In this document: one piece after another, positions 1 through 9,100 of the stretch | Numbering within the stretch: the stretch's first letter is position 1 | Layout: every line of letters starts with the position of its first letter | NCBI GenBank assembly: GCA_001598975.1 | Contig: BBXU01001947.1 | Span: forward strand, 1-11,111 | From: Parachlorella kessleri | Lineage: Eukaryota > Chlorophyta > Trebouxiophyceae > Chlorellales > Chlorellaceae | Reading direction: 5' to 3' | Length of the DNA stretch: 11,111 bases | Notes under the pieces: generated by a model | Told to the model about the DNA's origin: nothing | Seen by the model: only the letters and a program-made list of their open reading frames with translations | Databases searched by the model: none | Translations under genes and position numbers: made by a program

Positions 1-185
1 CCTCGAAACTGATTGCTGTACGAGTAGGTGCTGCATCCGGATGGGCATTACTCAACAATATCTTGTAATGCTTGGCTACTCATGCAGCGTGCTGTCGCTG
101 CCATGTCAACACAATAAGAACCTCTGAAGCAAAGAGAAGCTGAGAGTGCCTGTTTTAACTGAACATCACTTTAGCTGTGCCTCAC
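1..185 (-). other. Intron splitting the module C DH motif, runs off the left edge
   Basis: The donor CAG|GTGAG is at 186/185. No acceptor in 1-185 restores a V-G-G-R-V-x-M-P-G continuation in phase 0, so the exon must resume beyond the window. It is therefore longer than any of the 24 complete introns or close to the largest (184 bp). No other feature was recognised in this stretch. Confidence 0.7.
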
Positions 186-3100
186 CTGGTGGTCTGAAAG
201 GAATGCCAGTCTTGGTGTGTAGAATGTAGCATTGAAGCGGCAGCTGGCTGGTGGTGCCAGAGCCTGGCCTAGCATCACAGAAGCTGGGGGCAGTGGCCAG
301 CAGCGGTCCTGCCGCCACTGAACTTTCTCAGGCAGGGATGCTAGGCCAGTAGCGCCTGCTTGCTCAGCGAGGACAAGATGTCCGTTGGTGCCCTGCAGTT
401 GGCATGCGGTGTGCTAGTGGTTCACCTAAGCAAGGGATCGTGGGTTGTAGACACCATGCACACCTACCTGGAAGGCGAAGGAGCTGATACCAGCAATATG
501 CCTGCTCTCAGCAACCATGCCACCCACACCGGCTTGGCGGGGTAAGCTTGCATGCCCTTTGGCTCCCAAGGCACTGATCACATAGGTGTTCAGCATCCTC
601 AGATGTGTTATGCTGCTCGTAGCCACGTGCTCAATTTGGAGGCTGGCATGCAGCATGCCCAGCACTCCAGCAGCAGTCTCGCTATGGCCTACTCGAGACT
701 TGGAAGCTGCTAATTGGAGAGCAATAAGGCGGCTTGAGACCTGCAGCCAGCAGATCGGCCAAAGGCTCGGTATGCGGTCCAGACATATGAGATGACTAAA
801 GAAGCTGCCACTCACCTGGAGCACGCTTACAAGGGCGCCTATTTCTATAGGGTCACCCAGAGGCGTCCCTGTCCCATGCATGTCAACCCTGTTGACTTCA
901 TCTGGCTCAATGGTGCCCTGCAGCAAAGCTGCCTTGATAACCTGCACCAGCAACCCATGTGATGTTGGCTCTTGCAGCGTTTGTTTGATCGGACATTCCG
1001 GCATGGCTCCACAGTGGCTTGGTATACGCTACCTGCTGCTGAGACGGGCCATTAGGTGCAGTAAGAGAGCTGGAACGCCCGTCTTGGTTAATGGCGCTGC
1101 CAGCTATGACGATCTCGGACCTCACTGGGCTGACTTCACAATCCACACCGAGGAGGAACATTATGCAAGCTTCGCCCCTCACATATCCATCTGCTGCAGA
1201 GTCCAAGGTCTTACACCGCCCATCCAAGGCAAGCATCCCTGCAGCAACAGGCGAACCCGGTTGATAGATTGAAACTTGGAAGGGTTGGAATGATCAGAAC
1301 TTTGACTTCTCATACCGTTTATTGAGAACAATGCTGACCGCTGAGGTGTAAGGACAAGGTTCACTCCAGCTGCCAGGGCCATGAGCGATGCTCCACTGGT
1401 GAGATCAGCCGTGGCATAGTGAGCTCCCACCAAGGAAGAAGAGCAGGCAGTCTCCACTGCAATGCAGGGACCCTTGAAGCCAAAGAGGAATGATATCCTG
1501 CAGGTGCAGTGGCCCAGTCCACATGTATTCCATCACTTGCCATAATGAGGGAGACCCAGCCAACGCTTGAAGGCAGGCAGGCATCAGTGAAACCGGTCCG
1601 ACATTGTCCCTAGGAGCGCACTGCCGTACCTGCCCGGAGCGACACTGGCGGTTGAGCCGATAGCTGCATACTGAGAAATAGGTAAGGCGGAAGATTCTGG
1701 AGCAGTGTCCTTAGCTCCAATGCCAACCACCACCCCTGTAGCCTCAGGGAGCTGGACAGGTACACTCTGCAGAACATCAACTGTAGCTTCCAGCAGGAGC
1801 CTATGTTGAGGGTCCATGTACAGAGCCTCCGACCTGCAGCAATAATTGAAGCAAGTCATTGAAGCCTCCAGCATGCACCTGGCCGCTGCAGCGCAAGGAT
1901 GGTACCTGTTGATGCGGAAGGTGCTGCCATCAAACAGCTCCACGCCTGAGAGGAAGGAGCTGAAGTGTGGCTCCAGCTTGTTGGGCGACAAGAGGGCAAA
2001 ACTGTCCACATCCCAACGGCCAAAAGGCACGGCTGAAGGAGCATCTCCAGTAATGGCTGCCTCTGCTTGCATCCCAGGCACGCGCCCAGAGACTGAGAGC
2101 AGCCTCACAGCGGGCAGGACAGGTGCCATCACCTGCAACAACGAAATAGGCAGCTTTACATGTTGACATTGTTGTTCTCATGCTCTGTATGGCTGTAGCC
2201 AAACCAGTCCCCACCTCCATAGCCCCCGACATATCGCTGTCGCCGCACCAAGACTCGCTCACGACTGCCTCCTCATCAGTACTGTTACCCTCTTGCATGG
2301 CAGTCGCTGACGCCATGTATGTGGCCAGACCAGCTATGGTGGGGTGGTCAAAGAGCAGTGTAGGAGGGAGGTCCAACCCGAAGGCCGTGCTGAGAGTATT
2401 GCGCAGCTCCACAGCACCCAGGGAGTCAAGGCCTGCCTCCATGAGTGGCTGGTCAGATGCCACAGCTTGGCCCAGGACCGATTGAACGACAACAGAGACC
2501 TGGCTAGCAATGGCTTCCTGTAGGAGCACGTCCCCAGAACCACCTGTCCTGCTCTGGCGGGGGACCAAGCGGCTGCCCCTGCCTGCTGCCCCCTGTTCAC
2601 CGGCGCCTTCTCCTGGTGCACCTGCCAGCTGATCAGCCAAGAAGGCGGCCAGCGCAGCGCTCGTGGGGTAGTCCAGAACCGCTGTGGCTGGCAGCTCAAC
2701 TCCAAAGGTGGATGACAGTGAGTTACGGAGCTCAACCGTGGCCAGAGAGTCCAGCCCTGCCTCCATGAGCGGCTGCTCGGCTGCCACGGCATGGCCCAGG
2801 ACAGATTCAACTACTTGGGTGACCTGGGCTGCAATGGAGTCCTTCACCGCTGCTGGCTGGGAGTAGCTGTGCTGGGCTTGCCCCCGACCCAATGGCCTGG
2901 CAGCTGGTGCCCGTCTACGACGAACTGGACCTGCTGTCTTGCTCTCTCCAGGGTGACCAGGAGCGGCGTCCTGCACGGACTGCGCAATAAACTCTGCCAG
3001 AGCAGCGCTGGTGGGGTAGTCAAAGACCGCTGTTGGCGGCAGGTCCACACCAAATCTGGAGGAGAGTGTATTCCGAAGCTCCACCGCAGCTAGGGAGTCA

Positions 3101-6100
3101 AGCCCTGCCTGCATCAGGGGCTGAGAAGCCTCGACAACACAGCCCAGGACCCCGCTCGCAACCTCTACAACGCTCTCCATCACGGTTGTGACCAGCGCTC
3201 CCTTGCTGTGGCTGTTGTTGGAGTCCATGTGCCTCACTTCCGCTGGTCTTGCGCCTTTGGGCGGTCTGGCCACACTTGTGCGCCTTGGGTGTGAGTGCTG
3301 GGGCTTCTGCTCCACATACATGGTCCCAAACTCCTCAAAGAATGGAGGGACCTTCCCATGTAAGCCCTGCACCCAGGCACCAAGCAGGTTTGCAGCAGCA
3401 AGTATGGATGACTTTTCTATGTAGCACTTTGGTATGCAGACGAGCTCACTTGCAGTTGTCACACAAAGAAACCATGCACCAGCCACAAGCCGCGCCAAGC
3501 AAGCCACCCACCCTGAAAAAGATCGCCCAGTTGAAAGGCACGGCAGCCACCACGTCACAGGTGGTGAAAGGCTGCGTTAGGTAGGTCATTGCGGCATGCA
3601 GGGCATCCAGCCCGAGTGACGGCTGCAATATACCAACCCCACCACGCTCAGCACGGCGCATCACTACATCATTTGCCGCCATGCCTGCAGGACAGCAAGG
3701 ACGTCCTGGTCAGCATCCCTTCGATACTCAGCATCAAAAACCGCCTACATGCGATGCCATGGAGTGACATAATGGATGCTCACCTGCCGCCCAAGCACCC
3801 CACTGCACAGCCAACCCATTGGTGCCCTGGGCTGCCTTGGCACCAACCCAGCCTTCAAGAGCAGCATTTGCTGCTGCATAGTTGGCCTGGCCAGGTCCCC
3901 CTACCAGCGAGGCCACTGAAGAGAAGAGCAACACCTGGCCCAAGGGCAGGCCTTCTCCTGCGCTGCTCATTGCAAGCGCAGATGCCAGCTTGGGTGCAAA
4001 GGCTGCACGGAAACTTGACACACTTTGTTTTGCCAGGACACCATCAGCTAGCACACCCCCAGAGTTGATGATCCCCGTGGCGTAGGGCGCGTCTGAGCGC
4101 ATCTGGAAAAGGCCTGCCTCGGAAAGGACAGATGTGTCGCTGCGAAGCACCGTCACTTGGCTCCCAGACATACTGAGGACACAGGAATCCTGCACAGGCG
4201 GATCCACACTCCTGCATTCCATGTACAGACGCTGAGATGTTAATGCCGGTAAGGCGTCACTAACAGTTGGACTGTGATCTGCCGCAGGCAAAACCCTTAC
4301 CTTCCGCTGCGGCCTAGGAGGATGATATGAGTGCGGCCCTGGCCTGCCAGCCAGTTAGCCATGAGGATGCCCAAAGCTCCTAGGCCGCCACTGACAACCC
4401 AGCTCCCATCTGTGCCATCCTCTTCCCTTGCGCCGGGCCCAGCAGGGAAGGGCATGGTGGTCACAATCTTTCCAACGTGCTGTGCACGTGCAAACTGGCG
4501 GAAAGCGGGTAGAATATTGTTGAATGAGTAGGACATGGTGGGCAGAGGTGGAACCTCGTTGGCACCCAGCATGGCTCCCAGCTTCCCTAACGCGTTGTGT
4601 AGGACCTGCAACAGTTCAAGCGTGATTACCCAATGGAGCCCCCTCTGCGAGCCTCGGCAAGAGTCAGAGCCAGGAAAAGAACTCCAAGAGGCGTTCATGC
4701 ACCATGGAACCCAAACTCATCATACTGCACGGTACTAGTAAGTTTGCTGTTACCTCCACTGGCAGGAAGTCGATGGCAATAAGCTTGTGCTGCACATCTG
4801 GCCGCTCAGCATACATCCGCTGAGGGGACCAAATATCCCTCTTGCCAATCTCAACGAAGCAGCCATCATGCGCAAGGCATGACAAGGTAGCCGCCACCAT
4901 GCCTGCATGATGTGGTGCATGCCATGCGCTTGGCAGAGGTTGAGGCACACAAGGCTCAAGTTGAGGGCTGGAGCACAAGGTACCACATGAAAACTTGCCG
5001 CGGAGAGAAGGTGTGCACCGGCTTCCACCCACCTGGTGATGTGAGCGAGTTGAGAGCAACATCAAATGGTCCCACGCACGACAGCAGGGGGTCAGTGAAA
5101 GCTGTGCTGCGGGAGTCAGTCACGGCCTCCAGGCATAGGCAGCGGAGGTACGCGCGCTTGTCAGCACTCCCAGCGGTCACCGCAACAGTACATCCCAGGC
5201 TGTTTGCCACACTCAGGGCAGCCAGCCCCACGCCTCCTGTGCCAGCATGGATGAGGATGCGGGTCCCAGGGCCCATGCCCTCCCCGTACTCAAAGGCGGC
5301 AAGCACAGTGATGTAGACAGTAGGAGTAGTAGCCGCAGCCTCAAAGTTGAGGTTCTGGGGCTTCAACGCCAGCAGCCCGGCCGGCGTGTGCACAGTATGT
5401 CCCAGGCAGCCAGGAGCAAGGCCAAAGACATGGTCCCCTGCAGCCAGCATAAGAAAGATGTAGTGACCTTGGTAGGTGTTCAACCATCATGGGAGGAGTC
5501 CAGTCGTTAGTGGATGATGCAGCCCATGTTAGCATGCATAATCTACATAAACCCAAGTCACTTGCCTTGCTGCAAATGGGAGACGCCTTCGCCTGTCTGC
5601 ATCACTATGCCAGCACAGTCAGAGCCCGGGGCCCCTGGATCCCCAGGGTACATGCCAAGGACATTGAGCACATCTCGGAAATTCAGTCCCACCGCCTTGA
5701 CAGCAACCTGCAATAGACAACCTGGCCTCAGTATGTACTTTTCCGAAGACAGCGTGCCCTGTGAAGTTGCGAATCCTTACCTTGACTTCCAGTGGACCTG
5801 GCTCACTCTCCAGGCGCGCTTGGAGTTTCATAGCTGCCAGAGAACCACGGGGCATGGGCAAGAGGTTGCTGTTGCTGATGACTGCAGGGTTGGGCGCAAA
5901 GGCAAGCTTGGGGACTACAGATAACCCATCGGTAAGCCCACTGCCTTGGCCTGACATGGTAACAGCTGCGTTCTGGCCCAGCGCCTGGCTCCAAATGTTG
6001 GTAGTGGGGTGCTCTGCAGCTGCAACCCTGGCGAAGCCACCCAGCGCTGCCGCATGTGCAGCAAGCCTGGGGTGCTGGCGGGCAGGGCCAGGGGCTGGCG

Positions 6101-9100
6101 TGACCCCTGGCACGCATTGCAGCTGCAAGCCAAAGCGTGATCCAGACGTCATGTCTGGGAGGCAGCGCTGTGCCCATTCCAGCCCTCGGCCCAGCGACCG
6201 AACAACTGTGCCTGCACCCTGGAAATCAGTGCTCCCTGCTGAAGTTGATGGCATGCCAACCGAGATCAGCGCAGACTCCAGGGCTGGCTGGGCACCTATG
6301 CTGGCTGCGGCCCCTCCTGCAGCCGCTACATGCACAGTCTTCCCAGCATTGACGCATGTGGTCTTCACTTCACGTGACCGGTGGAGAAGTGTGGACCCTA
6401 ATGCTGCCACAGAGTTAACTTGGTGCATGGTCTGATACATGCAGCCATCCTTGGGCAGTGCTCCTGCAGCCATGGCAACCGGCTGCTGATATGGGCCAGC
6501 ATTGCTGACATCCTTCCTGGCCGCAGCTCCCATAGCCTTGCTGAGCAGCCTGCTGAGCTGGCATGCTGTACGGGCTGCAGGGCTGTACACCTTGTAACTG
6601 GCTTGGGCATCCGACTGCTGTGACCCAGGCTTCACCCATGCTGAGGCATAGAACCTGCAGTGCCAGCCTTGAGGCTGCTGCACAACCAAGGCGTCCAGCC
6701 CCACAGGAACCCTGGGTGCCGCTTCACCACTTCCTGCCTTGAGAGCTACAGCTAACTGCAGCACATTATCCAGCACTGCAGGGTTTATTGTGAAGCCATC
6801 ACCCCTGGTCCGTGGCACTGAAGCCAGAGCACAGGGCGGTCCAAGGGGCTGGGGCGCTGCCAAGCCACCTAGCAAGGCAGGGAACAGGCTGTGAATGGAA
6901 GGGGCCGAGCTGGCTTCCAAGGACATGCTGTCGCTATCGGCTGTCATCTGCCCTCGCCCGGCTGAAGCCTTGCAGTGAGTGGAGGCAGCACTCCCTTGTT
7001 GCCGCTCCCCATGACTGCTAAGCACCAGGCTCCCGGTTTGGGGAGACAGTTGGACCTCCAACATGATAATCTCTTGGGGAGGGATGACCAGGGGTGTCAG
7101 AATTGAAGCCTTTTGCACGGTGCAAAGTGACAGCAGAGTTTCTTCCGTGATGCTCGCCAAAGATGAGGCAAAGGTCTCGAACATGCCCGCTCCGGGCATC
7201 AGCACACGCCCGCCAACCTGCAGCCAATGCATCTCAACTGGGCACACCGGTGACATAATGTGCAGCTTCTCCACAGTTTCCAAGGGTACATGTATACGTA
7301 GTTAAGGCAATGCGTTTCTTGAACATTGTGAAGTATCTCCCTGCAATGACTGCTTTGTAGTTCACCTGGTGGTCTAAAATGAGTGCCAACCTCTGCTTGG
7401 GCAACATAGCTTTGAAACGGCAGGTGGCCTGAGATGCCCGTGCCTGTCGAAGCATCAAAGATGCTGCAGGCATGGGCCAGCACCACTCTTGCCTCCATGG
7501 GGCATGCCCAACCACAGACACTAGCCCGGCAGTGTCAGCTTGCTTGGCTAGAACAAGATGTCCGTTTGTCCCCTGCAAACCGAGGAAATGGTGTCACGAC
7601 GTGCTACTCCATGTAAAGCTCACACAGCTTACCCCATGGAACCCCTCCTACCTGGAAGGCGAAGGAGCTGATACCAGCAATATGCCTGCTCGCAGCAATC
7701 ACGCCACCCACACCGGCTTGGCGGGGCAAGCTTGCATGTCCTTTGGCTCCCAAAGCACTGATCACATAGGTGTTCAGCGTCCTCAAATGTGTAATGCTGC
7801 TCGCAGCGGCACGCTCAATCTGGAGGCTGGCATGCAGCATGCCCAGACCGCCAGCAGCAGTCTCGCTGTGCCCCACTCGAGACTTGGAAGCTGCTAGTCT
7901 GAGGGCGCCGGCTCGCCTTGAGATCTGCAGTCGGCATGGTTGTCATGTCATTTCATGTCTGATACTCCAGGGTGGTCAGCAGAACAGTAGGTCACTTACC
8001 TGGAACACGCTTGCAAGGGCTCCCACTTCGATTGGGTCACCCAAGGATGTCCCTGTCCCATGCATGTCAATCCCCTTGATCTTGTCGGGCTCAAGGGTGC
8101 TCTGGAGCAGAGCCGCCCGGATCACCTGCAGCAAGATTGTGGGCTTCCTATGCCATCCTTCCAAGCAATTGGTCAACAACTACACTTGCGGCGGAGGGGT
8201 GCTGACCTGCTGTTGGGACGGGCCGTTGGGAGCGGTAAGCGAACTAGACCGGCCGTCTTGGTTGACCGCGCTGCCCATTATGATCGTGGCAGAGCCAGCT
8301 TGGCTGCTCAGATCGTCCACACCAAGGAGGAAGACGATGCAAGCCTCGCCCCTAACATAACCGTCTGCTGCAGAGTCTAGTGCCTTGCACCGCCCGTCAA
8401 AGCTAAGCATTCCTGCAGGTAGAAGTGCATGACAGGCACATTGTTGGAACACGCAATGCTTGTGTACACCTAACACATCCACACGAGGTGATATATCAGG
8501 TCGACACACCATTTATTGTGAGCGTTGCTGAGCGTTGGGCTGTGAGGAGAATATTAACTCCGGCTGCCAGGGCCATGAGGGAAGCTCCACTGGTAAGGTC
8601 AGCCATGGCATAATGTGTAGCCACCATGGATGATGAGCAGGCCGTGTCTACTGCAACAGATGGCCCCTTCAGCCCAAATAGGAATGATATCCTGCAGGCA
8701 TCCACAACGTGAACGAACCTCCTTAAGCGTGACTGAAGTCGATTGCCAGCCAGCATGCAGCATGTTGTCTGATACATGGCTGAGGGAACCTGCCGCGCGA
8801 TACCACATAGGCTCACGTCACCCTTCTCACCTGCCCGGCGCCACGCTGAGACTTGCGCCGGTGGCAGCGTGCTGGCCAAGGGGTAGAGAATCAGCCTCGG
8901 GGCCACTGTCCTTGGTTGCAATTCCAACCATCACCCCCGTAGCTTCAGGCAGGGTTACGGATGCACCTTGCAGGACATCGACTGTTGCCTCAAGCAGCAG
9001 CCTGTGCTGGAGATCCATATAGAGGGCCTCCGACCTGCAATAACCAAGGGCTTGTTAAGGAATGTCTCCCATCAAAAAGCAGTGACCAGGTTGAGGCAGG

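Larger units (their letters stand above)
186..2132 (-). repeat. Module C KS-linker block, duplicate of 7366-9346
   Basis: This block and 9346-7366 encode seven exons each, equal in length one by one, with the same intron phases (2, 2, 1, 0, 0, 0, 0) and closely similar protein. Several exon stretches are nearly identical in DNA, for example around GVELFDG/FRINR and the GHSETAAG region. Introns differ in both sequence and length (85/72, 139/132, 97/77, 81/91, 75/75, 79/75). That is the pattern of an old tandem module duplication. Confidence 0.9.

Noticed and set aside
1..185. Possible resumption of the module C DH at a TGCAG near position 30
   Set aside because: The sequence after it does not encode the V-G-G-R-V-x-M-P-G continuation and looks non-coding.
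1584..2141. Unspliced minus-strand frame ending in a stop after the KS segment SVAPGR, suggesting a truncated or broken KS
   Set aside because: The stop is in intron 1498-1629. Splicing 1630 to 1497 gives VAPGR-ISFLFG and continues the KS in frame, exactly as in module B.
4186..4187. Alternative acceptor GTGCAG before DSCVLSMSG in the module B KR
   Set aside because: Joined to the phase-2 donor at 4301 it would break the reading frame; the acceptor at 4212 keeps it.
4912..5316. Plus-strand open frame of 134 codons opposite the ER
   Set aside because: It is antisense to the cofactor-binding exon of the ER and crosses a predicted intron; the peptide has no family likeness.
5761..6435. Long open frame of 224 codons on the plus strand
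   Set aside because: It lies opposite the DH-psiKR-ER exon, shows no recognisable domain, and reflects the GC-rich, stop-poor complement of a long coding exon.
5860..6580. Possible C-methyltransferase domain after the DH
   Set aside because: No SAM-binding E-x-G-x-G-x-G motif; instead the region carries pseudo-KR-like segments and leads straight into the ER.
7393..7572. Possible acyltransferase between KS and DH
   Set aside because: Fewer than 70 residues are available, with no GHSxG or GQG-type motif and no intron large enough to hide a domain.
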